From Sphingobacterium mizutaii (GTDB taxonomy: Bacteria > Bacteroidota > Bacteroidia > Sphingobacteriales > Sphingobacteriaceae), in the NCBI RefSeq assembly GCF_900187125.1, contig NZ_LT906468.1, forward strand, positions 186,001-250,000: a DNA stretch of 64,000 bases, written 5' to 3'. Each line of letters starts with the position of its first letter. Positions within the stretch are counted from its first letter, which is position 1. The notes beneath the pieces are model-generated. The model was not told the DNA's origin, made no database searches, and saw nothing but the letters and a program-made list of their open reading frames with translations. Below, in pieces: positions 36,501-45,372 of this stretch. Both the position numbers and the translations under genes were made by a program.

Positions 36501-37008
36501 TTTTAAGCTGTCGAATAGATTATTGGGGCAATTGCCTAGCGAGGGAATTGATGGTTCATTTGTTCCTGATAATCGATACAGCCCAGAGATTATTTTTGGA
36601 AGTTACGACAGTTACTCAAACCCCCTTGAGCTTAGACTTAAGTCCGGGCCCCCAACGGTTTATTTGTGGGGGTATGGTGGGCAGTATCCCATAGCAAAGA
36701 TCGAGAACGCGACGTACGCTGAAGTCGCTGCGGTCTTCGGGAGCAGTTCTGCGACGATACTGAATGCCCTGAACGCCCATAACGTGAGCGATGCGACGAT
36801 AAATACGCACATGAAGACGCTTCGGGACAGTCTGGGCAGTTCACAGGTTACCAGCTACACCTACGGTCCGCTCGTTGGTATGACGAGCAAGACGGATCCT
36901 CGGGGTATCACGGAACATTACCAGTACGACGGGTTCCTGCGCCTGAAGGGAGTGCTCGACTTTGAGATGAACGTCCTTATGGATTACCAATACCATTACC
37001 GTCCCTAA
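33589..37008 (+). CDS. Secreted RHS companion protein, SpvB/TcB-like N-terminus
   Basis: The 1139-residue protein begins with a signal peptide, then PPAPNAYELTRYSGLPVNHS, NTTIPIGTI, VPITLRYNSGNGI and GMSWALDAGGVITR. These parallel the companion at 10.9-13.8 kb and the SpvB/TcB N-terminal pattern. A cysteine-rich insert lies near 297-315 (CRPCPTCPESFCPP). Long YD-like beta repeats follow. The C-terminal ~115 residues (from VYLWGYGGQYPIAKIENATY) are close to those of the other companion and are encoded by GC-rich DNA, unlike the rest. No RHS core or tip is present. The RHS toxin starts 12 bp later. A near-identical copy of its last 350 codons recurs at 41560-42618. Confidence 0.8.
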   Translation: MNNKVICQLVICFLHLVIFHLLDSQATAQVGNGSFERQSVTDILPPAPNAYELTRYSGLPVNHSTGAINTTIPIGTIRNGKTAVPITLRYNSGNGITLDQFPSRTGMSWALDAGGVITRTVYGNPDETSTFLTAPSDMVSNTPSLYQYFYALVNSNVADSQPDIFNFSFNGINGKFIFEKGTNGKIVLLNPSALKIESNFNGALSGNWTFRITDEKGVKYYFGGNTATEKSRTSPLGQSCGKNYDQAVPTAWYLKSIVDLTGNEIKFDYVSCNFEYSASVSESIIRTPLATLAGTTCRPCPTCPESFCPPRNEERLCVQTLSSQGRILKSISSKYQRAEFRYGSRQDLSGDSLLTHIQFYERLIKNGDTVLSNVIQTYALSYVHSQNNLFNKPTVSVDNLTTRPFLSSVRHTSAGMQDEVHRIEYYDINRLAPRLSFAQDYWGFFNGKNNLSLVPQSSNPDLSAIFTGNLGDRNPDGSVSHFGLLSKITYPSKGTDSVIYEPNTYFGVNEEDITVSKTLSVEGTGTKGEVTKTLTFSNKKLQKFKFVLSCVYSGSGIDDQIHQGTSVYVYNASNTLLTSGNVLIGQSKTISIDLPVGNFRIELVSAGQAARGYVGFSFWDGIKQISGNFITGGVRIQKKISNPLIGPSIVKTYLYTGLSDQTKSSAKLFRLPTSEEYYSELIDGHICQISFLATIVKKCHYKIASNHNVFPLESFSGGHIFYTDVIELNGPDWNNGGTLYRFMGEGGSVALQLRGTRIPGVPVGNFGFEAGTPIQESQFITVGGTQGAYLTKPVREVFTSYNSDIRLSKDLNYYVVRKNWDTQPSNTPSEVDFEPFDVARYTLRRKWIYVDTITEVQYNLIGADPVITKRIYQYSDTNHLQLTQIRTIGSDGGVNVRLVTYPLQYSNSTGSIGEMKQNHLVSFPIESIEYKELGSAKIVLSGEIIKYRNGIKGTIDEVLKLRLNSPIPIASFKLSNRLLGQLPSEGIDGSFVPDNRYSPEIIFGSYDSYSNPLELRLKSGPPTVYLWGYGGQYPIAKIENATYAEVAAVFGSSSATILNALNAHNVSDATINTHMKTLRDSLGSSQVTSYTYGPLVGMTSKTDPRGITEHYQYDGFLRLKGVLDFEMNVLMDYQYHYRP

Positions 37009-39762
37009 ACGACCAGAACGATGAAAAGACTATTGAACCTTATATTGCTGGGATCCGTTTCGCTGTGCAGCCATGCGCAGGATGTAGACCTGGAGCTGAG
37101 CAGCTACAACGGTACGGCCACGAGCTATTCTGCGCTGAACAGCATCACGTTAAAGCCGGGCTTCCATATACCGTCGGGGAAGAACGTGCACCTTTTTGTG
37201 CAGGGTTCCCCGAACGTGGTGAGCGGTCTCACCGCCTCGCAGAACTATGTGCTTACGCGGACATTCCGCAAACCGGTGAAAGTGGCGGACCTATCTTTGA
37301 TCCGCCCGATCGGCGATGAGAACCGCACGGTTCAATACCTTGATGGCCTAGGACGTGCTGTCCAGACCGTGGCGGTGATGGCCAGCCCTACCTATAAGGA
37401 TATCGTTCAGCATATCGAATACGACGGCCTTGGCCGCCAGACTCGCAGGTACCTTCCCTATGCTGAGCAGAGCAGCGACAACGGCAGCTTTAAGGCTGCC
37501 GCCAGGACCAATCAGGGGAACTTTTATAAGTCAACCCGCTGGGACGCGCATGTGGCAGAGATAGACAGTCCTTTCGCCGTTACGGTCTTTGATAACAGCC
37601 CGTTGAACCGCGTTTTGCAGCAGGGAGCGCCCGGTCTCCCGTGGCAGCCCGTCGCTGTTCGGGGGACCGCGACCACCACGGGCCGGACGGTGGTGAGCGA
37701 GTACGGAACGAATTCCTCGGTCAGCACGACCCGCGATACTGTCCGGCTGTGGGCGGTGAGCAGTGGTGGGGCCAGTGCCCCGTCGCTCTACCCTACCGGA
37801 AAGCTCTACCGGACGACGGTGAAGGACGAGAACTGGGTCTCCTCGAACGGCCGGGCAGGGACCATTGATGAATACAGGGATTTTCAGGACCGGGTGGTGC
37901 TGAAGCGTGTCTGGGAAACCTCGAGCAAATTCCTGGACACTTATTATGTATACGATGACCTTGGGGACCTCCGGTATGTGGTCCCTCCCGGGATCAAGGG
38001 CACCAGTATCGCCGAGAGCAGCGCGAACTTTGCCGAACTGGTCTATGGCTACCGTTATGACGACAGGCGCAGGCTGGTGGAGAAGAAAGTTCCGGGTAAG
38101 GGCTGGGAATACATCGTCTACAACAGGAACGACCAGCCCGTCCTGAGCCAGGATGCGATGCAGCGCACTCGCAAGGAATGGAGCTATACGAAATACGATG
38201 CCTTTGGCCGTGTGACCTCTACGGGCCTTTACATCAATACGAACACGGCCCAGGTTTCACGTGCCCAAGTGCAGGCTGTGGTGGACGTCCATACGGGGCC
38301 ACTTTGGGAGACGCGGAGCGGTGCGGACTACCCGACGACCACGTTCCCTACAACGGGTACGGGCATTACGGTAAAGCCTCTGGTGGTGAACTATTATGAC
38401 AGGTATGATTTCACGGGAGCTACAACGTTAGGTCCACCTCCCACCGGGATCGGCAGGTCCGATAAGACCAGGACGCTCCTGACGGGCATGAGGGTATATC
38501 GGGAAGATGGCAGCACTTCTCTGCTGACGATCAACTATTATGACGATAGGGCCCGGTTGGTGCAGACGGTATCGGAGAACCACCTGGGCGGTACGGACGT
38601 GGTGACCAACAGCTATCTTTTTTCGGGAGAGGTGGAAACCAGAAGCCATGTGCACAGGGCATCTGCCGGCGGAACGGCAACGACTTTATTGACCACGAAC
38701 AGCTATGACCATGTCGGCCGTCCACTGCAGACGCGCAAGAAGGTCAACAGCCAGACGGAAGTGGTCCTGAGCAGCAATGAATACAACCAGATCGGTCAGT
38801 TGAAGCGCAGGGGCCTGCACAGCGAGAACAACGGTACCAATTACATGACCGTTGTCGACTATGACTATAACGAGCGCGGATGGGGCAAGCGTATCGCCTC
38901 GAAAGAGCTGGCTATCACGCTGAACTACCAGGACGCAGGGACGGTACAGTACAACGGGAACATCTCGCGCCAGCAGTGGAGCCACGGGTCGGATGCCCTT
39001 AGAACGTTCAGCTATGGCTATGACCGGCTGAACCGGCTGACCAACGGAACGAGCAGCGGTGCACCGGGGATGAGCGAGGTGCTGGGTTATGATGACATGG
39101 GCAATATAAAGAGCCTGAACCGGGACGGACTGGCCACAACATATAGCTACCTGAACTCGGGCCGTAGCAACCGTCTGGACAAGCTCACGGGAGGGTTTAT
39201 CGGCAGCACACCAAAGGTCTACAGCTATGACCTGAACGGCAATGCGACAGTGGACCGGCTGGGTACGGCCTTTAGCTATAACCACCTTAACCTGCCCAAG
39301 ACGGCGAGCAGGACAGGGGTTTCGGTATCCTACGGGTACGATGCACTGGGAACCAAGCTCCAGAAGTACTCGGATGTCGGCGGTATCCGGACGACCCGTG
39401 ACTATGTCAGGGGCATAGAGTACAAGAAGGAGGGGACGGGATCCCAAGCCATAGACCTGATCCTAACGGAAGAGGGATACCTGCAGAACAGCAGTGGGAC
39501 GTATGTTTTCCACTACAACCTGAAGGATCATCTGGGCAATGTGCGGTCGGTGATCAGGAAGGGCTCGACCGAGACTGCCTCAGTGGTCGTACAGAAACAG
39601 GACTATTATCCTTTCGGCAAAACGAAGGCCATTGTAACCGGAGGGATAAATCGTTATCTTTATAACGGTAAGGAGAAACAGGAAGAGCTGGGGGACCAAC
39701 TGGACTACGGGGCCAGGTTCTATGACAGTGAAATAGGGAGGTGGAACGTCGTGGATCCGATG
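35950..39762 (+). repeat. 3.8-kb direct repeat, copy A
   Basis: The segment recurs at 41560-45372 with a constant offset of 5610 bp. By eye no difference was found from 35950 to 38565. From 38566 on, scattered substitutions appear, and similarity ends shortly after the GRWNVVDP codons, where the toxin tips begin. It covers the last third of the companion gene and almost all of the RHS gene. Confidence 0.9.
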
Positions 39763-40410
39763 GCAGAGAAGATGAGGAGACACAGTCCCTATAACTATGT
39801 ATTCAATAATCCGATGCGATTTATTGATCCTGATGGCATGATACCTGATGACTATGGATTGGATGAAGCAGGCAATGTTGTATTTCTAAGGGAGACCAAA
39901 GATAAAACAGATAGGTTAATCGCATTGGATAAGAACAATCGCGAGACTGAAAAATCTATCGAGGTGGAAGAAGGTGTATTAAATAATATAGAAAAAAATA
40001 AAAATTTTGACGGGAAAGAGTACTCATCTATAAAAATAAATAATGACATTAAAGCAACTGAATTATTTGAATTCGTAGCTGAAAACTCTAACGTAGAATG
40101 GTCACTTCTAAGATATGACAAAACTTCAAATATTCTTTTAACTTCTAATGAAGAAAATACAGAAAGAGGAGCATCCCATTTTATGGCAAAAATATATAAA
40201 GATAAGCTTCAGTTACGCGAAAACATTCATAGTCATCCTAACTGGACAGATGTAGGACCTTCAGGTTTCAAAACGGCAGAAAGATCATTAAAAAATTCCG
40301 ATAGAGCAATGGCAGAATTTTCCGAAAAATATTTCCCTAAAGCCATTTTCAAAGTATATCAAGTTCGAACAAAAAAATATATAAGATATGATGGCAATAA
40401 AATATATTGA
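37021..40410 (+). CDS. Secreted RHS polymorphic toxin with JAB-like metallopeptidase tip
   Basis: The 1129-residue protein has a signal peptide (MKRLLNLILLGSVSLCSHAQ), an N-terminal LKPGFHI-containing unit, and a DUF6443-like domain (about 75-210, NYVLTRTFRKPV...YLDGLGR). Many RHS/YD repeats follow, then the core signature DHLGNVRSVI...[18 protein letters not shown] and the [11 protein letters not shown] hinge near 938. The tip (~190 residues) has HSHP at 1070-1073 and PSGF, then an aspartate at ~1094. This is the JAMM/JAB metal-site pattern (H-x-HP...S...D), like the JAB-type tips of polymorphic toxins. JAB domains cleave isopeptide or peptide bonds; the target here is unknown. The tip is AT-rich against a GC-rich core, and the immunity gene overlaps its 3' end by 23 bp. 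Confidence 0.85.
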   Translation: MKRLLNLILLGSVSLCSHAQDVDLELSSYNGTATSYSALNSITLKPGFHIPSGKNVHLFVQGSPNVVSGLTASQNYVLTRTFRKPVKVADLSLIRPIGDENRTVQYLDGLGRAVQTVAVMASPTYKDIVQHIEYDGLGRQTRRYLPYAEQSSDNGSFKAAARTNQGNFYKSTRWDAHVAEIDSPFAVTVFDNSPLNRVLQQGAPGLPWQPVAVRGTATTTGRTVVSEYGTNSSVSTTRDTVRLWAVSSGGASAPSLYPTGKLYRTTVKDENWVSSNGRAGTIDEYRDFQDRVVLKRVWETSSKFLDTYYVYDDLGDLRYVVPPGIKGTSIAESSANFAELVYGYRYDDRRRLVEKKVPGKGWEYIVYNRNDQPVLSQDAMQRTRKEWSYTKYDAFGRVTSTGLYINTNTAQVSRAQVQAVVDVHTGPLWETRSGADYPTTTFPTTGTGITVKPLVVNYYDRYDFTGATTLGPPPTGIGRSDKTRTLLTGMRVYREDGSTSLLTINYYDDRARLVQTVSENHLGGTDVVTNSYLFSGEVETRSHVHRASAGGTATTLLTTNSYDHVGRPLQTRKKVNSQTEVVLSSNEYNQIGQLKRRGLHSENNGTNYMTVVDYDYNERGWGKRIASKELAITLNYQDAGTVQYNGNISRQQWSHGSDALRTFSYGYDRLNRLTNGTSSGAPGMSEVLGYDDMGNIKSLNRDGLATTYSYLNSGRSNRLDKLTGGFIGSTPKVYSYDLNGNATVDRLGTAFSYNHLNLPKTASRTGVSVSYGYDALGTKLQKYSDVGGIRTTRDYVRGIEYKKEGTGSQAIDLILTEEGYLQNSSGTYVFHYNLKDHLGNVRSVIRKGSTETASVVVQKQDYYPFGKTKAIVTGGINRYLYNGKEKQEELGDQLDYGARFYDSEIGRWNVVDPMAEKMRRHSPYNYVFNNPMRFIDPDGMIPDDYGLDEAGNVVFLRETKDKTDRLIALDKNNRETEKSIEVEEGVLNNIEKNKNFDGKEYSSIKINNDIKATELFEFVAENSNVEWSLLRYDKTSNILLTSNEENTERGASHFMAKIYKDKLQLRENIHSHPNWTDVGPSGFKTAERSLKNSDRAMAEFSEKYFPKAIFKVYQVRTKKYIRYDGNKIY

Positions 40411-40969
40411 TTTAAAATATACTATTTTAATTCTATTTTTGATGATATTATTTTTAAATGGAATTTTAATTCATAATCAAGCAAATGCCCAAGAGAAACA
40501 AATTCAATTTAAAAAATATGAATTTAAAGATAAATTGGTGCCAAAACTTTTTCTTCAGGACCTCCAAATATCAAAAAAAATAGAAAAAAAAGAATATATA
40601 GTTGTTAATTTTAATAGATCAAAAAAACAATTAAAAATAGCTATAATGGATCGTTACGAATTCAGTAAAAATATGTTTCTATTTAAGGATATTGTGGTAG
40701 GTGTATCAAAGTTTAATTGTAAAACATTTGGATTTTTAGGTGATTCAGAAGAATTTCTACAAAGTACCAATAAATTTATAAAAGTTGATTATTATAAAAA
40801 TTATTATAAACAAATTGAAAAGAGTAGATTGAGAAAGGCTAAGGAACAGGGGTTGATCTATTTTCCTACAAATATTGATCCTTATTCTTTATTTTACAGA
40901 TTTGATAATGGGACTTTAACTTATTTGGATGCAAACATGATTTCTGTATTTAATAATGAATGGATGTAA
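40388..40969 (+). CDS. Probable immunity protein for the JAB-like RHS toxin
   Basis: The 193-residue protein has an N-terminal hydrophobic segment (about 10-28) ending in NQANAQEK, which fits a signal peptide with an AQ cleavage site. A lysine-rich, mixed alpha/beta domain follows. No family is recognised. The gene overlaps the toxin gene by 23 bp, so the two are made together. The export signal suggests that it protects the periplasm or envelope. It shows no visible similarity to the immunity candidate of the second JAB-like tip (47103), so pairing seems specific to each tip. Confidence 0.6.
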   Translation: MMAIKYIDLKYTILILFLMILFLNGILIHNQANAQEKQIQFKKYEFKDKLVPKLFLQDLQISKKIEKKEYIVVNFNRSKKQLKIAIMDRYEFSKNMFLFKDIVVGVSKFNCKTFGFLGDSEEFLQSTNKFIKVDYYKNYYKQIEKSRLRKAKEQGLIYFPTNIDPYSLFYRFDNGTLTYLDANMISVFNNEWM

Positions 40970-40974
40970 TTTTT

Positions 40975-41559
40975 TGTTGCTCTTTTCATGCCGGTATTGT
41001 GGGAGAAAGAGATCGTTTGATAAACAGCTATCTTTCATTAGTAAAAAAGGTCAAGCCAAAGTTTCTTTTCTTTGAAAATGTCGAAGGGCTTTACAAAGTG
41101 AAATGACACAGAGTTGCCTTTAAGGCGTATGTAGCGGAGCTCGAGGAAGCATGTTACGTTGTTTGGCATGAAATACTAAACGTGTTTAATTAAGGCTATC
41201 CTCAGAATAGGCTAAGAATAGCCTTAATTGCATTTGAAAAGCAAGTAGTTTCAAATCTAAGTAAAGCGGGGTTTATTGCAGAAAAGTATGTATTCAGATG
41301 GCCTGTACAAATGTATAATAACCCCAAGTCAGTGGGTTGGCCGAGTAAAATAACATATGATAACAAGATTATTCTTAAAATGCCTAAAGATAAAGCTCGC
41401 CTTTGCGTAGCTAATGCATTTTTAGGTCTGGGAAATGACACTCCGAACCAAGATGAATATTTCAATCCGAAATCTCATCGTTTTTTAACGATTGACGAAG
41501 GAGATACAAATCGTACATCATTTAAAAGATTGCATCGATATAGATTTAACCCAACGGTT
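40975..41559 (+). pseudogene. C5-cytosine DNA methyltransferase remnant
   Basis: The frame carries GERDRLINSYLSLVKKVKPK and FFENVEGL (the ENV motif region of 5-methylcytosine methyltransferases). An in-frame TGA, AYVAELEEA, an in-frame TAA, the GYPQNRLRIALIAFE motif (motif VIII) and RLHRYRFNPTVAY (near the start of motif IX/X) follow. The part with motifs I and the first half of IV is missing. At 41560 it joins the companion repeat in frame, so 41311-42618 reads as one hybrid ORF of 435 residues. This is not a functional enzyme. Confidence 0.75.
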
Positions 41560-42618
41560 GCATATCTAACTAAGCCAGTTCGAGAAGTTTTTACAAGTTA
41601 TAATTCCGATATACGACTCTCTAAAGATCTGAATTATTACGTAGTTAGGAAAAATTGGGATACCCAGCCAAGCAATACACCTTCAGAAGTCGATTTCGAA
41701 CCTTTTGATGTAGCTAGGTATACGTTAAGGAGAAAATGGATATATGTCGACACGATAACTGAAGTCCAGTATAATCTTATTGGTGCAGACCCGGTCATCA
41801 CAAAAAGGATATATCAATATAGTGATACGAACCACCTCCAGCTTACGCAGATTAGAACGATTGGTAGTGATGGTGGCGTTAATGTCAGACTTGTCACCTA
41901 TCCCTTACAATATAGCAACTCAACCGGATCTATTGGGGAAATGAAACAGAATCATCTTGTTTCCTTTCCGATTGAGAGCATTGAATATAAGGAATTAGGT
42001 TCTGCGAAAATTGTTTTATCTGGTGAGATCATAAAATACAGGAATGGAATTAAAGGAACTATTGATGAGGTCCTGAAACTTCGACTGAATTCACCTATTC
42101 CAATTGCCAGTTTTAAGCTGTCGAATAGATTATTGGGGCAATTGCCTAGCGAGGGAATTGATGGTTCATTTGTTCCTGATAATCGATACAGCCCAGAGAT
42201 TATTTTTGGAAGTTACGACAGTTACTCAAACCCCCTTGAGCTTAGACTTAAGTCCGGGCCCCCAACGGTTTATTTGTGGGGGTATGGTGGGCAGTATCCC
42301 ATAGCAAAGATCGAGAACGCGACGTACGCTGAAGTCGCTGCGGTCTTCGGGAGCAGTTCTGCGACGATACTGAATGCCCTGAACGCCCATAACGTGAGCG
42401 ATGCGACGATAAATACGCACATGAAGACGCTTCGGGACAGTCTGGGCAGTTCACAGGTTACCAGCTACACCTACGGTCCGCTCGTTGGTATGACGAGCAA
42501 GACGGATCCTCGGGGTATCACGGAACATTACCAGTACGACGGGTTCCTGCGCCTGAAGGGAGTGCTCGACTTTGAGATGAACGTCCTTATGGATTACCAA
42601 TACCATTACCGTCCCTAA
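41560..42618 (+). pseudogene. RHS companion gene, 3' fragment fused to methyltransferase remnant
   Basis: This is an exact copy (by eye) of the last ~350 codons of the companion at 33589, beginning at GCATATCTAAC. It has no signal peptide or SpvB-like N-terminus, since its 5' side is the C5-methyltransferase remnant. If the hybrid frame is translated from 41311, the product would stay in the cytoplasm. The RHS gene starts 12 bp downstream, as in the intact module. Confidence 0.8.
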
Positions 42619-45372
42619 ACGACCAGAACGATGAAAAGACTATTGAACCTTATATTGCTGGGATCCGTTTCGCTGTGCAGCCATGCGCAGGATGTAGACC
42701 TGGAGCTGAGCAGCTACAACGGTACGGCCACGAGCTATTCTGCGCTGAACAGCATCACGTTAAAGCCGGGCTTCCATATACCGTCGGGGAAGAACGTGCA
42801 CCTTTTTGTGCAGGGTTCCCCGAACGTGGTGAGCGGTCTCACCGCCTCGCAGAACTATGTGCTTACGCGGACATTCCGCAAACCGGTGAAAGTGGCGGAC
42901 CTATCTTTGATCCGCCCGATCGGCGATGAGAACCGCACGGTTCAATACCTTGATGGCCTAGGACGTGCTGTCCAGACCGTGGCGGTGATGGCCAGCCCTA
43001 CCTATAAGGATATCGTTCAGCATATCGAATACGACGGCCTTGGCCGCCAGACTCGCAGGTACCTTCCCTATGCTGAGCAGAGCAGCGACAACGGCAGCTT
43101 TAAGGCTGCCGCCAGGACCAATCAGGGGAACTTTTATAAGTCAACCCGCTGGGACGCGCATGTGGCAGAGATAGACAGTCCTTTCGCCGTTACGGTCTTT
43201 GATAACAGCCCGTTGAACCGCGTTTTGCAGCAGGGAGCGCCCGGTCTCCCGTGGCAGCCCGTCGCTGTTCGGGGGACCGCGACCACCACGGGCCGGACGG
43301 TGGTGAGCGAGTACGGAACGAATTCCTCGGTCAGCACGACCCGCGATACTGTCCGGCTGTGGGCGGTGAGCAGTGGTGGGGCCAGTGCCCCGTCGCTCTA
43401 CCCTACCGGAAAGCTCTACCGGACGACGGTGAAGGACGAGAACTGGGTCTCCTCGAACGGCCGGGCAGGGACCATTGATGAATACAGGGATTTTCAGGAC
43501 CGGGTGGTGCTGAAGCGTGTCTGGGAAACCTCGAGCAAATTCCTGGACACTTATTATGTATACGATGACCTTGGGGACCTCCGGTATGTGGTCCCTCCCG
43601 GGATCAAGGGCACCAGTATCGCCGAGAGCAGCGCGAACTTTGCCGAACTGGTCTATGGCTACCGTTATGACGACAGGCGCAGGCTGGTGGAGAAGAAAGT
43701 TCCGGGTAAGGGCTGGGAATACATCGTCTACAACAGGAACGACCAGCCCGTCCTGAGCCAGGATGCGATGCAGCGCACTCGCAAGGAATGGAGCTATACG
43801 AAATACGATGCCTTTGGCCGTGTGACCTCTACGGGCCTTTACATCAATACGAACACGGCCCAGGTTTCACGTGCCCAAGTGCAGGCTGTGGTGGACGTCC
43901 ATACGGGGCCACTTTGGGAGACGCGGAGCGGTGCGGACTACCCGACGACCACGTTCCCTACAACGGGTACGGGCATTACGGTAAAGCCTCTGGTGGTGAA
44001 CTATTATGACAGGTATGATTTCACGGGAGCTACAACGTTAGGTCCACCTCCCACCGGGATCGGCAGGTCCGATAAGACCAGGACGCTCCTGACGGGCATG
44101 AGGGTATATCGGGAAGATGGCAGCACTTCTCTGCTGACGATCAACTATTATGACGATAGGGCCCGGTTGGTGCAGGCGGTATCGGAGAACCACCTGGGCG
44201 GTACGGACGTGGTGACCAACAGCTATCTTTTTTCGGGAGAGGTGGAAACCAGCAGGCATGTCCACAGGGCATCTGCCGGCGGAGCGGCAACGACTTTATT
44301 GACCACGAGCAGCTATGACCATGTCGGCCGTCCACTGCAGACGCGAAAAAAGGTAAACAGCCAGGTGGAAGTGGTCCTGAGCAATAATGAATACAACCAG
44401 ATCGGCCAGTTGAGGCGCAAGGGCCTGCACAGCGAGAACAACGGTACCAATTACATGACCATTGTCGACTATGACTATAACGAGCGCGGATGGGGCAAGC
44501 GTATCGCCTCGAAAGAGCTGGCGATCACGCTGAACTACCAGGACGCAGGGACGGTACAGTACAACGGGAACATCTCGCGCCAGCAGTGGCGCCACGGGTC
44601 GGATGCCCTGAGTACGTTCAGCTATGGCTATGACCGGCTGAACCGACTGACCAACGGAACGAGCAGCGGTGCACCTGGGATGAGCGAGGTGCTGGACTAT
44701 GATGACATGGGCAATATAAAGAGCCTGAACCGGGACGGACAGGCAACAACATACAGCTACCTGAACTCGGGCCGTAGCAACCGTCTGGACAGGCTCACGG
44801 GAGGGTTTATCGGCAGCACACCAAAGGTCTACAGCTATGACCTGAACGGCAATGCGACAGTGGACCGGCTGGGTACGGCCTTTAGCTATAACCACCTTAA
44901 CCTGCCCAAGACGGCGAGCAGGACAGGGGTTTCGGTATCCTACGGGTACGATGCACTGGGAACCAAGCTCCAGAAGTACTCGGATGTCGGCGGTATCCGG
45001 ACGACCCGTGATTATATAAGGGGCATAGAGTACAAGAAGGAGGAAACGGGCTTTCAGGTGATCGATCTGATCCTAACGGAAGAGGGATACCTGCAGAACA
45101 GCAGCGGGACGTATATTTTCCACTACAACCTGACGGACCATCTGGGCAATGTGCGGGCGGTGATCAGGAAGGGCTCGACCGAGACGGCCTCAGTGATCGT
45201 ACAGAAACAGGACTATTATCCTTTCGGCAAGACGAAGGCCATTGTAACCGGAGGGATAAATCGTTATCTTTATAACGGCAAGGAGAAACAGGAAGAGCTG
45301 GGAGACCAACTGGACTACGGTGCAAGGTTCTATGATGCGGAGGTAGGCCGGTGGAACGTGGTAGATCCGCTG
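41560..45372 (+). repeat. 3.8-kb direct repeat, copy B
   Basis: This is the second copy of the block at 35950-39762 (offset 5610). Its left junction is abrupt, within the methyltransferase remnant. The right end fades where the toxin tips differ. The first substitution seen is at 44176 (A in copy A, G here). Confidence 0.9.

Noticed and set aside
38686..39447. Long (253-codon) antisense frame within the RHS core, also seen in copy B
   Set aside because: It results from GC-rich RHS repeats; it contains no domain pattern and is shortened in the second copy by a few substitutions.
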